A stretch of 64,000 nt of DNA from Pleomorphomonas sp. (GTDB lineage Bacteria > Pseudomonadota > Alphaproteobacteria > Rhizobiales > Pleomorphomonadaceae). Positions within the stretch are counted from its first letter, which is position 1. Every line of letters starts with the position of its first letter. Under the pieces are notes generated by a model that was not told the origin of the DNA, did not search any database, and saw only the letters and a program-made list of their open reading frames with translations. The DNA is taken from the NCBI GenBank assembly GCA_029976075.1, contig JARKNW010000057.1:124001-188000 (forward strand), in the 5' to 3' direction. Shown piece after piece: positions 44,895 through 53,604 of this stretch. The position numbers and the translations under genes are program-made.

Positions 44895-47159
44895 ATGACC
44901 GCCGTGCTCACCTCCGATGCCTTTGCACCCGTGGCGCGCCTTTTCCTCAAGGTGAACGGTGCCGTGCAGGGCGTGGGCATGCGGCCATTCGTGCACCGGC
45001 TGGCCACCGAGTGTGGTTTGGCCGGATATGTCCGCAACGGGTCGGATGGCGTCACCATCGAGGTGGAAGGTGCGCGCGTCGAGGAGTTTGTCCGTCGGCT
45101 CGAACTGGAGGTACCGCCACTTGCTCGCATCGACACGGTTCTCCGCGAGGAGATTCCGGTTCTCGGCGACGTCGATTTCGTCATAAGGGAGAGTGTGGAC
45201 GGCGAGACCAAGACGCGCATTGTTGCCGATGCTGCCACCTGCGATGCTTGTCTCGACGAACTGTTCAACCCCGAAAGCCGCTATTTCGCCTATCCGTTCG
45301 TCAACTGCACGCATTGTGGTCCGCGCTACACCATCACCCGTCACCTGCCCTATGACCGGCGACAGACGTCAATGGCGTCTTTTCCAATGTGCCCGGATTG
45401 TGCCGCGGCCTATACGGACGTGCGGGACCGCCGTTTTCATGCCGAACCGGTTGCCTGCCCCGTTTGCGGACCGAAGCTGAGCCATCCGATTGCCGACATA
45501 GCAGCAGCAATCCGCGCGGGTCGTATCGTGGCGTTGAAAGGCATTGGTGGTTTCCACCTCGTCTGTGACGGCCGCAATGCTGACGCGGTAGCAGCTCTGC
45601 GTGAGAGGAAAGCGCGAGAGTTCAAGCCGTTTGCAATCATGGTGGCCAATACGGCCTCGGTCGGCACGGTTGCCGATGCGTCGCCTGAGGAGTTGAAGCT
45701 CTGTTCGTCGGTGGCCCGGCCGATCGTCCTGATGCGGGCAAGATGCGGCACGCTGGCGCCCGGCGTTTCTCCGGGCCTGTCCCGTGTCGGCGTCATGCTG
45801 GCTTACGCGCCGGTGCATCATCTGCTCTTCGCAGCGCTCGCCGGCCATGCGTTCGCCGCCCACGATCCGCACGCCCCCAATGACTTCGTGCTGGTGGCCA
45901 CATCGGCCAACCCTGGTGGAGAGCCGCTGGTGGTGGATGATGGCGATGCTACCCGCCGCCTCGCCGGCATCGCCGATATGATCGTTACCCACGATCGGCC
46001 CATCGTGGTTCGTGCCGATGACAGCGTGACCCAGGTCATCGCCGGCGCGCCGAGTATCATGCGTCGGGCGCGCGGCTATGTGCCCGAGCCGATCGCGCTT
46101 GGCGAAGATGGGCCAGCAACCCTCGCGCTCGGCGCGCATCTCAAGTCTACTGTGACACTGACGCGCGGCCGCGAGGCCTTCGTTTCCCAGCACGTCGGCG
46201 ACCTCGACACAGCGGAGACGCTGAGGTTCTACCGCGAGACGATCGCTCATCTCATCGACATAGTCGGCGTGAAGCCCGAGCTGATCGCCGCAGATCTCCA
46301 CCCTGATTATCGCTCCAGCCAGATGGCAGAGGAGTTCGGCCCGCCCGTCATCCGAGTGCAGCACCATGCCGCACATGTTGTCGCGGTGGCGGCGGAAGCG
46401 GATATCAGGGAGCCAGTGCTTGGCCTCGCCCTCGACGGGCACGGTCTCGGTGACGATGGCGGAGCCTGGGGAGGCGAGTTGCTTCTGGTGGGCGGACCGA
46501 CACACCGCCGGCTCGGCCACCTCGCGCCGTTGCCGCTGCCAGGTGGGGACCGCGCCGCCCGCGAGCCATGGCGGATGGGGGCCGGAGCCCTCGCCTCTCT
46601 CGGACGGCCAGAGCTTGCTGCCGACTTCTTTCCCGACCGGCCATTGGCTGGGCCGATTGCCGGCCGGGTCACCTCCGGCGCGGATCGGCTCAACACGACC
46701 TCACTCGGCCGGTTGTTCGATGCAGCGGCGGCGCTGCTCGGGGTTCGTGCCGTGCAGGATTACGAGGGGCAGGCGGCGATGGAGCTGGAGGCGCTTGTCG
46801 ACGAGCCAGTCTCGCTCACAGGTGGGTTCACACTTTCGGACGGCGTCCTGTCCTTCTCGCCGCTACTTGCCCACCTCGCCCTTGTTCGTCCCAACTCACA
46901 CGATGGCGCATCGCTGTTCCACGGCACGCTGATCGAAGGTCTTGCCGCCCTCGCGCGCCATGGAGCAGCCGCCTCCGGCCTCGGTTCGATCGCTCTGGGT
47001 GGTGGCTGCCTGATGAATCGCGTCCTGGCCGAAGGACTGTCGGCCGCGCTCGTTCAATCCAACCTCACTCCCCTCCTCGCCCGGCGTCTGCCGGCCAACG
47101 ACGGCGGTCTTTCCTTCGGACAGGCCGTTCTCGCCCGCCGAGCCCTTTCGGAGACCTGA
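44895..47159 (+). CDS. hypF: Carbamoyltransferase HypF
   Basis: 754 residues. Domains in order: acylphosphatase (VQGVGMRPFVHRL, about residues 18-105), two zinc fingers (CDACLDEL ... CTHCGPRYT and CPDCAAAY ... CPVCGPKL), a YrdC-like domain (about 190-380, KGIGGFHLVCD) and a Kae1-like domain (HHAAHVVAVAAE, LDGHGLGDDGGAWGGEL, GGGCLMNR). It makes the cyanide ligands from carbamoyl phosphate with HypE. ATG at 44895 follows the hypB stop by seven bases; the frame is open upstream only as a shadow. Confidence 0.97.
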   Translation: MTAVLTSDAFAPVARLFLKVNGAVQGVGMRPFVHRLATECGLAGYVRNGSDGVTIEVEGARVEEFVRRLELEVPPLARIDTVLREEIPVLGDVDFVIRESVDGETKTRIVADAATCDACLDELFNPESRYFAYPFVNCTHCGPRYTITRHLPYDRRQTSMASFPMCPDCAAAYTDVRDRRFHAEPVACPVCGPKLSHPIADIAAAIRAGRIVALKGIGGFHLVCDGRNADAVAALRERKAREFKPFAIMVANTASVGTVADASPEELKLCSSVARPIVLMRARCGTLAPGVSPGLSRVGVMLAYAPVHHLLFAALAGHAFAAHDPHAPNDFVLVATSANPGGEPLVVDDGDATRRLAGIADMIVTHDRPIVVRADDSVTQVIAGAPSIMRRARGYVPEPIALGEDGPATLALGAHLKSTVTLTRGREAFVSQHVGDLDTAETLRFYRETIAHLIDIVGVKPELIAADLHPDYRSSQMAEEFGPPVIRVQHHAAHVVAVAAEADIREPVLGLALDGHGLGDDGGAWGGELLLVGGPTHRRLGHLAPLPLPGGDRAAREPWRMGAGALASLGRPELAADFFPDRPLAGPIAGRVTSGADRLNTTSLGRLFDAAAALLGVRAVQDYEGQAAMELEALVDEPVSLTGGFTLSDGVLSFSPLLAHLALVRPNSHDGASLFHGTLIEGLAALARHGAAASGLGSIALGGGCLMNRVLAEGLSAALVQSNLTPLLARRLPANDGGLSFGQAVLARRALSET

Positions 47160-47161
47160 CC

Positions 47162-47404
47162 ATGTGCCTTGCCGTTCCCGCTCTCGTCACCGAGCTTCTG
47201 CCTGACAACATGGCCAAGATCAGCCTGGATGGCGTGTCGATGCCCATTTCCACCGCTCTGGTGAAGAACGTGGCCGTCGGTGACTATGTCATCGTCCACG
47301 TCGGCTATGCCTTGTCCAAAGTCGATCCGGACGAAGCACGGCGGACGCTCGACCTGCTCGACGAGGCGCGCAATGTGCCGCTAGCCGCCGGAGGCGCCAG
47401 ATGA
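47162..47404 (+). CDS. hypC: Hydrogenase maturation chaperone HypC
   Basis: 80 residues beginning MCLAVPALV, with Cys 2 that binds iron together with HypD. VGDYVIVHVGYALSKVDPDEA is the family core. It transfers the Fe(CN)2CO unit to HupL. It begins two bases after the hypF stop and overlaps hypD by four bases (ATGA). Confidence 0.96.
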   Translation: MCLAVPALVTELLPDNMAKISLDGVSMPISTALVKNVAVGDYVIVHVGYALSKVDPDEARRTLDLLDEARNVPLAAGGAR

Positions 47405-48555
47405 AATACGTCGACGAATATCGCGACGGCGATAAGGCGCGCGACATCGCGGCGGCCATCGCAGCTGAAGTCCGGCCCGATCGCTCCTATGCCTTCATGG
47501 AGTTTTGCGGCGGCCACACCCATGCGATCTCGCGTTACGGCATCGAGGACCTGTTGCCTGCCAACGTGCGCATGATCCATGGTCCGGGTTGCCCGGTTTG
47601 CGTTCTTCCGATTGGTCGCATCGATGACGCCATTCGCCTGGCGAAGCGACCTGAGGTTACGCTCTGCACCTATGCCGACCTGATGCGCGTACCGGCCTCT
47701 GGCGGTCTCAGCCTGATGAAGGCCAAGGCAGCCGGCTCAGATATTCGCATGGTCTACTCCTCGCTCGACGCCATCCGCATCGCCGAGGCCAATCCCGAGC
47801 GGCAGGTGGTGTTCTTCGCCATCGGGTTCGAGACGACCACTCCGCCAACCGCCGTTGCGCTGAAAGCGGCCGATGCCAAGGGTCTCAAGAACTTTTCGAT
47901 ATATTGCAATCACGTGCTGACGCCGGTCGCCATGCGCGCCATCCTTGACATGCCGCCGACACCAGGCGAGCCGCCGATCGCCATCGAGGGGTTCGTCGGG
48001 CCGTCGCACGTATCGACCATCATCGGCATGGATCCCTATAAGGTGTTTGCCGAAGACTATCGCAAGCCGGTGGTCATCGCCGGGTTCGAACCGCTCGATG
48101 TGATGTATGCCATTCTGATGCTGGTGCGTCAGGTCAATGAACAGCGGGCCGAGGTGGAAAACCAGTACATCCGCGCAGTCAGGACGGAAGGCAATCGCGT
48201 CGCCATCGACCTCTGTGACGAAGTGTTCGAGCTGCGGGACAGCTTCGAGTGGCGAGGTCTTGGTGCCGTGCCGAAGAGTGCGCTGAAGCTCCGGGACGCC
48301 TTCGCGTTCTATGACGCCGAGAAGCGTTTCACCATCGAAACACAGCCGGCCGAGGATAATCCGGCCTGCGAGTGCGGCGCGATCCTGCGTGGCCAGAAGA
48401 AACCGGCCGACTGCCGCCTGTTCGGCACTGTCTGTACGCCGGAAACGCCGACCGGCGCCTGCATGGTGTCATCGGAAGGCGCTTGCGCCGCCCACTGGAC
48501 CTATGGTCGTTTTCGCACGCGCCAAACTGACGCAGGCCATCGGAGAAGCGCATGA
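47401..48555 (+). CDS. hypD: Hydrogenase maturation protein HypD
   Basis: 384 residues. Fe-S protein on which the Fe(CN)2CO group is assembled. Conserved motifs: FCGGHTHAISRYG with the iron-binding Cys, GPGCPVCVLP, GFETTTPPTA and the C-terminal Cys-rich [4Fe-4S] site (CECGAILRGQKKPADCRLFGTVCTPETP in pieces). It overlaps hypC and hypE by four bases each. Confidence 0.97.
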   Translation: MKYVDEYRDGDKARDIAAAIAAEVRPDRSYAFMEFCGGHTHAISRYGIEDLLPANVRMIHGPGCPVCVLPIGRIDDAIRLAKRPEVTLCTYADLMRVPASGGLSLMKAKAAGSDIRMVYSSLDAIRIAEANPERQVVFFAIGFETTTPPTAVALKAADAKGLKNFSIYCNHVLTPVAMRAILDMPPTPGEPPIAIEGFVGPSHVSTIIGMDPYKVFAEDYRKPVVIAGFEPLDVMYAILMLVRQVNEQRAEVENQYIRAVRTEGNRVAIDLCDEVFELRDSFEWRGLGAVPKSALKLRDAFAFYDAEKRFTIETQPAEDNPACECGAILRGQKKPADCRLFGTVCTPETPTGACMVSSEGACAAHWTYGRFRTRQTDAGHRRSA

Positions 48556-49598
48556 CCAAGACTTTCCGCCGAAAGCTCGATCTGAAGGCCGGTCGAGTCG
48601 ACATGAGCCACGGTGCGGGCGGCCGCGCCATGGCCGAGCTGATTTCGTCGATCTTCAAGGATGCCTTCGGCAACGAGCTGCTCGATCAGGGCAACGATCA
48701 GGCGAGCTTCCCGACACCGGCCGGCGGTCGCATGGTGATGACCACTGACGGTTATGTCGTATCACCGATCTTCTTTCCTGGCGGCGATATCGGGTCTCTC
48801 GCCGTGCACGGCACCGTCAACGATCTCGCCATGGCGGGGGCAAAGCCGCTCTACCTTTCAGCAAGCTATATCATCGAGGAAGGGTTCCCGCTCGGCGATC
48901 TGAAGCGAATTGCCGAATCCATGGGAGCGGCAGCCAAGGCGGCCGGCGTGATGATCGTCACTGGCGACACCAAGGTGGTGGAGCGCGGCAAGGCCGACGG
49001 TGTCTTCATCTCGACGGCCGGTGTCGGCGTGGTGCCGGACGGTCTCGCATTGTCCGGGAATCAGGCGCGTCCGGGCGACAAGGTAATTGTCTCCGGGTCG
49101 ATGGGCGACCATGGCGTCGCCATCATGTCGAGTCGCGAGAATCTCAGCTTCGAAACGGAAATCCTGTCTGACAGCGCAGCGCTCAATGGGCTCGTCGAGA
49201 TCATGGTCGCGGCAGCCGGGGCTAACCTGCGTCTGATGCGCGATCCGACCCGTGGTGGTCTTGCCGCCACGCTTAACGAGCTGGCTCATCAGTCAGACGT
49301 CGGATTTCGTATCGTCGAGGATCGCATCCCGATCAAACGTCAGGTCGCAGCAGCCTGTGAGCTCCTCGGTCTCGATCCGCTCAACGTCGCCAACGAGGGC
49401 AAGCTCGTTGCCGTGGTGTCGGCCGACGCGGCGGAGGTTCTGGTCCAGGCCATGCGGTCTCATCCGCTCGGGGTGGATGCGGCAATTATTGGCGAGGCCG
49501 TCGAGGACGATCAGCATTTCGTACAGATGACCACTGGCTTTGGCGGAGGTCGGATTGTCGATTGGCTTGCTGGCGAGCAACTGCCCCGCATCTGTTGA
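48552..49598 (+). CDS. hypE: Hydrogenase maturation dehydratase HypE
   Basis: 348 residues, PurM-like fold. It dehydrates the thiocarboxamide on its C-terminal Cys (the protein ends PRIC) to thiocyanate for the iron cyanide ligands. N-terminal SHGAGGRAMAELI, GNDQASFP and MRDPTRGGLAATLNE are typical. It is the last maturation gene of the hup/hyp cluster; hypX is absent. Confidence 0.97.
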   Translation: MTKTFRRKLDLKAGRVDMSHGAGGRAMAELISSIFKDAFGNELLDQGNDQASFPTPAGGRMVMTTDGYVVSPIFFPGGDIGSLAVHGTVNDLAMAGAKPLYLSASYIIEEGFPLGDLKRIAESMGAAAKAAGVMIVTGDTKVVERGKADGVFISTAGVGVVPDGLALSGNQARPGDKVIVSGSMGDHGVAIMSSRENLSFETEILSDSAALNGLVEIMVAAAGANLRLMRDPTRGGLAATLNELAHQSDVGFRIVEDRIPIKRQVAAACELLGLDPLNVANEGKLVAVVSADAAEVLVQAMRSHPLGVDAAIIGEAVEDDQHFVQMTTGFGGGRIVDWLAGEQLPRIC

Positions 49599-49967
49599 AG
49601 AAATGCGCGTTTGGCACTTCTGCCTGTCTCGCCGCTCAATGTTGAAGGTGTGCGCATAATCGTTGACGAGGGGCGAAGCGCCGCGACTTCTCTGCAACAG
49701 CATTGTGGCGTCCGCCGAATTGAATTGATTGAATACCAACAAACAATTTCGGCGCCGTCGATCAGCCGCTATGCTTCGGCCAATCCTTGAGTCTGTCATG
49801 ACAGCCGCCTCGTCCGCCGCCGACATCGGTCGCGCCGGAACTGCGGCTCCCGCACCACTCGGAGCGGGTCCGCCGGCGTCAATCGACGCCTCAACGAACG
49901 ACGTCCCAGTGGCTGTCGTAAGTTGACTTCACGGAATCGCATCAGCGGTCCGAAACCCGTTCGGGGA
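49599..49967. other. Intergenic region between hypE and the Hyf/Ehr-like module
   Basis: About 370 bases. It contains an AT-richer patch near 49715-49745 (TTGAATTGATTGAATA) that may hold a promoter for the module. A 51-codon frame from ATG 49771 to 49926 has no ribosome site and is probably spurious. No terminator hairpin with a T-run follows hypE, so readthrough from the hup operon into the module remains possible. Confidence 0.4.
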
Positions 49968-51998
49968 ATGAAATTGACAATGCCGATCGTAGCGGCCCTT
50001 TTGAGCGTCGCCGGCCTTGCTGGTCTCGCCGTTGTGGCGCCGATCCTTACCGCCCGGCGCGCGGTCTGGGCGACGCCTTTCGTCTATGGGGCCTGCTTCG
50101 TCTCGGCTGCGGCGTTGCTGGTCTGTGGACTGTTCGGCCTTCTGGGCGGCAGTGTGTTCCAGGGGAGCGTTCGCCTGCCAGTCGGACTGCCCTGGATTGG
50201 GGCTCACTTCGTCCTCGACCCGCTCAGTGCCGCCTTCCTGGTCATTGTCGATCTCGGTGCCATGGTGGCTTCGTTTTATGCCGTAGGCTATGGCGCCCAT
50301 GAGGAAGAACCCGGGCGGGTCCTGCCCTTCTATCCCGCCTTCCTTGCCGGGATGAATCTGGTAGTGCTTTCGGCCGATGCCTTCAGCTTCCTGGTCGCCT
50401 GGGAGTTCATGTCGCTGAGTTCATGGGCACTGGTCATGGCTCACCACCATGACGCCGAAAACCGTCGCGCCGGCTACGTTTACCTGCTGATGGCGTCCTT
50501 TGGCACGCTGATGTTGCTGTTGGCCTTTGGTCTTCTGGCCGGGCCAGATGGGGACTATGTCTTCTCGGGCATCCGAACCGCCGAACACGTCCCCTGGATT
50601 GCGGGTCTCGTACTGGTTCTGATGCTGCTCGGTGCCGGCTCCAAGGCGGGGCTGGTCCCCTTGCATGTCTGGTTGCCTCTCGCCCATCCCGCCGCACCCA
50701 GCCATGTCTCGGCACTGATGTCGGGCGTCATGACCAAGGTAGCGGTCTACGGCTTCATTCGTGTCGTGTTCGACCTTGCCGGTCCACCGTCGTGGTGGTG
50801 GTCGGTGTTGGTGCTGATCCTGGGGGCAGGCTCGGCGGTCCTCGGCGTCCTGCACGCCGTCCTGCAGCGCGACCTCAAGCGCCTGCTGGCCTACTCGACG
50901 GTTGAAAATATCGGCATCGTCTTCATTGGCCTGGGGCTCGGCCTGGCATTCAAGACCAACGACATGGCCGGAGCGGCTGCACTAGCGGTGACCGCCTCGA
51001 TCTTTCATGCCTTCAATCATTCACTGTTCAAAAGCCTGCTGTTCTTCGGAGCCGGCAACGTGCTTACCGGTGCAGGGGAACGCGACATCGAAAAGCTCGG
51101 CGGGCTGATCCATCGGATGCCGGAGACGGCCTATCTCTTTCTCGGTGGGTGCCTTGCCATTTCCGCATTGCCGCCTCTCAACGGCTTCGTGTCGGAATGG
51201 CTGATCCTGCAGGCCATTCTTCTCAGTCCTCAACTACCGCAGTGGGCATTGCGATTCCTGGTACCGGCATCGGGCGCCATGTTGGCCTTGGCCGCGGCAC
51301 TTGCAGCCGCCTGCTTCGTTCGAGGCTTTGGCATCACATTTCTCAGCAGGCCGCGTTCGCCGGCCGCCGAGATGGCAAAAGAAGTGAGCCGATGGCAGAT
51401 CCGGGCGATGTATGTCCTGTTGATCATCTGCCTCATCGCGGGTGTCTTCCCCGGGCCATTTCTCGATGCCTTGTCACCGGTTTCGCAGATGCTGGTCAAC
51501 GGTGCCATGCCGAAGCAGCCAATCCTGCCGCATCTTGCGATCATTCCGATTTCCGAAAGTCGTAGCTCCTACTCAGGTTTCCTTGTCTTCTTCTTCATCC
51601 TGATGGCGAGCTGGGCTGCTATCCGGGTCATTCACAACTTTGCTTCGCGAGCCGTGCGCCGCGCCCCGGCTTGGGACTGCGGGTTCCCCGATGCTTCGCC
51701 GGCTATCCAGTATACGGCCGACAGCTTCGCTCAACCGATCCGCCGGGTGTTCGGTCCCCTCGCATTTCGGGCCAAGGTCAGCCAGACCATGCCGCTGCCG
51801 GGCGACATGGCACCGGCCCGTCTGACGCTCACGCTTCGTGATTTGGTCTGGGACTTCGTCTATGTGCCACTGGAGAACGCCGTTCTCTATGCGGCCGAGC
51901 GGCTCAACATCCTGCAGTTTCTAACGATCCGCAGCTATCTGAGCCTCGTGTTCGCGGCGTTGGTCCTCCTTCTCGTTCTGGTAGCAACATGGGCCTGA
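49968..51998 (+). CDS. hyfB: Antiporter-like subunit of Ehr complex (HyfB/NuoL-like)
   Basis: About 676 residues, some 15 transmembrane helices. The Proton_antipo_M domain is clear: SLSSWALVMAHHHD, GSKAGLVPLHVWLPLAHPAAPSHVSALMSGVMTKVAVYGFIR and LQRDLKRLLAYSTVENIG, with the functional Lys and His/Glu residues of complex-I antiporters. It would translocate H+ or Na+. The C-terminal cytoplasmic segment (AWDCGFPD) fits HyfB rather than NuoL. Start choice between ATG 49968 and 49980 is open. It is the first gene of a six-gene run with overlapping junctions. Confidence 0.92.
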   Translation: MKLTMPIVAALLSVAGLAGLAVVAPILTARRAVWATPFVYGACFVSAAALLVCGLFGLLGGSVFQGSVRLPVGLPWIGAHFVLDPLSAAFLVIVDLGAMVASFYAVGYGAHEEEPGRVLPFYPAFLAGMNLVVLSADAFSFLVAWEFMSLSSWALVMAHHHDAENRRAGYVYLLMASFGTLMLLLAFGLLAGPDGDYVFSGIRTAEHVPWIAGLVLVLMLLGAGSKAGLVPLHVWLPLAHPAAPSHVSALMSGVMTKVAVYGFIRVVFDLAGPPSWWWSVLVLILGAGSAVLGVLHAVLQRDLKRLLAYSTVENIGIVFIGLGLGLAFKTNDMAGAAALAVTASIFHAFNHSLFKSLLFFGAGNVLTGAGERDIEKLGGLIHRMPETAYLFLGGCLAISALPPLNGFVSEWLILQAILLSPQLPQWALRFLVPASGAMLALAAALAAACFVRGFGITFLSRPRSPAAEMAKEVSRWQIRAMYVLLIICLIAGVFPGPFLDALSPVSQMLVNGAMPKQPILPHLAIIPISESRSSYSGFLVFFFILMASWAAIRVIHNFASRAVRRAPAWDCGFPDASPAIQYTADSFAQPIRRVFGPLAFRAKVSQTMPLPGDMAPARLTLTLRDLVWDFVYVPLENAVLYAAERLNILQFLTIRSYLSLVFAALVLLLVLVATWA

Positions 51999-52942
51999 TC
52001 CTCGCCATTCTCGTTCAGGGCGTCCAGATGGTGCTGGTGTTGGCGCTGGCGCCGGGGCTTGTCGGCTTTACCCGCAAGGTCAAGGCACGCCTGTTGCGCC
52101 GGCAAGGACCTTCGGTTCTGCAGCCCTATCGCGACCTCTTGCGTCTCGTGCGCAAGGAGGCGGTGCTGGCCGACAACGCGTCCTGGCTGTTCCGCAACGC
52201 GCCCTACCTCATCTTCGCAACGACCTGGGTTGCGGCGGCACTGGTTCCGACCTTCGCGGCCGGGCTGCACTTCTCCTGGGCGGCGGACCTCATCGCCATC
52301 ACAGCCCTGCTCGGTTCGGCGCGCTTTTTCCTGGCGCTTGCCGGCATGGATATTGGTACTGCATTCGGCGGTATCGGTTCGAGCCGCGAAATGCTGTTCG
52401 CGACATTGGCCGAACCGGCGATGATCATGATCGTGTTCACGGTAGCTCTGGTAGCCGGCTCGACGCAGCTGTCGACGGTTGCCGAGTTCATGGTGGATCA
52501 TGCCACTCTGCGCGTCTCTCTTGGCCTCGCCCTGATCGGCCTCATCATCGTGGCACTCACCGAGAATGCCCGTGTGCCAGTTGACAATCCGGCCACGCAT
52601 CTTGAACTCACCATGGTGCATGAAGCCATGGTGCTGGAGTATTCCGGCCGTCACCTCGCGGTCATCGAGCTTGCTGCTGCACTGAAGCTCCTTCTTTACA
52701 TCTCTCTCATCGCCTGCATTTTCGCCCCATGGGGCATGGCGCGCCAGGACGATGCCCTCCTTGGCATGGCCTTTGGTGTCGTGACCTGGATGGGGAAGCT
52801 CGCCGTGGGCGGCTTCCTGATGGTGTTGTTCGAGACCGCGATCGCCAAGATGCGCGTCTTCCGCGTCCCAGAGTTCGTCGGCGGTGCGTTGATGCTCGGC
52901 CTCCTCGGCACCTTGCTGCTGTTCGTTTCGCGGAGCTTCTGA
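51989..52942 (+). CDS. hyfC: Membrane anchor subunit of Ehr complex (HyfC/NuoH-like)
   Basis: 317 residues, about eight transmembrane helices. Respiratory-chain subunit 1 family: RRQGPSVLQPYRDLLRLVRKE, TENARVPVDNPATHLELTMVHEAMVLEYSGRHLAVIEL, the latter forming the quinone/connection loop with conserved Glu residues. It connects the hydrophilic pair to the antiporter subunits. It overlaps hyfB by ten bases and hyfE by one (TGATG). Confidence 0.93.
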   Translation: MGLILAILVQGVQMVLVLALAPGLVGFTRKVKARLLRRQGPSVLQPYRDLLRLVRKEAVLADNASWLFRNAPYLIFATTWVAAALVPTFAAGLHFSWAADLIAITALLGSARFFLALAGMDIGTAFGGIGSSREMLFATLAEPAMIMIVFTVALVAGSTQLSTVAEFMVDHATLRVSLGLALIGLIIVALTENARVPVDNPATHLELTMVHEAMVLEYSGRHLAVIELAAALKLLLYISLIACIFAPWGMARQDDALLGMAFGVVTWMGKLAVGGFLMVLFETAIAKMRVFRVPEFVGGALMLGLLGTLLLFVSRSF

Positions 52943-53604
52943 TGGAACGCTTTTCCCTCGACGCTGCGCATCTTCTGGCTGGCGGCATGGTCCTGGTGAG
53001 CTTCATGATGCTCTACCAGAACCGCATCCTCGGTCTGCTCAACGTCTTCGCGGCGCACGCCGTGGTGCTTTCGCTCTCGGTCGCCTGGCAAGCCTATGTC
53101 CAGTCGGCGCCGCACCTCTTCGTCACTGCGGCCATTGCGCTGATCCTGAAGGCAATCATCATCCCGGTGGCACTGCACCACATGGTGCTGCGGCTTGGCG
53201 TCCATCGCGACATCGAGACGGTGGGTGGCATCGGCTTGACCATGCTGATGGGAATAGGTCTCGTGGCGCTGTCCATGGTGGTGATGCTTCCCGCCGCAGC
53301 CGAGGCCGACCCGATCGCCCGCGAGGATTTGGCGCTTGCCCTCTCGGTTATCCTGCTCGGCCTTCTGATGATGGTGACGCGCCAAAACGCCATCAGCCAG
53401 ATCGTCGGGTTCATGAGCCTTGAAAACGGATTGGTGCTGGCTGCGACGGGCGCCCGTGGCATGCCGCTGGTCGTGGAGATCTCCGTTGCCTTCTCGGTGC
53501 TGGTCGCCTTCATCGTGATCGGTGTTTTCCTGTTTCGCATCCGCGAGCGTTTCGACACCATCGATACCCAAGCCCTCGACGACTTCCGGGAGGGCCGGGA
53601 ATGA
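52942..53604 (+). CDS. hyfE: Membrane subunit HyfE-like of Ehr complex
   Basis: 220 residues with about six hydrophobic helices. The family markers SFMMLYQNRILGLLNVFAAHAVVLSLSVAWQ and RQNAISQIVGFMSLENGLVLAATG (NuoK-like part) fit hydrogenase-4 component E. ATG at 52942 overlaps the hyfC stop; longer readings upstream lie inside hyfC. It overlaps hyfF by four bases. Confidence 0.92.
   Translation: MERFSLDAAHLLAGGMVLVSFMMLYQNRILGLLNVFAAHAVVLSLSVAWQAYVQSAPHLFVTAAIALILKAIIIPVALHHMVLRLGVHRDIETVGGIGLTMLMGIGLVALSMVVMLPAAAEADPIAREDLALALSVILLGLLMMVTRQNAISQIVGFMSLENGLVLAATGARGMPLVVEISVAFSVLVAFIVIGVFLFRIRERFDTIDTQALDDFREGRE

Noticed and set aside
49612-49636. TTGGCACTTCTGCCTG after hypE as a sigma-54 promoter for the Ehr module
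   Set aside because: The GG is good but the GC is not ten bases downstream, so the invariant spacing fails.
49771-49926. 51-codon frame upstream of hyfB
   Set aside because: No ribosome site, Pro/Ala-biased composition typical of non-coding GC-rich DNA, and no recognisable product.
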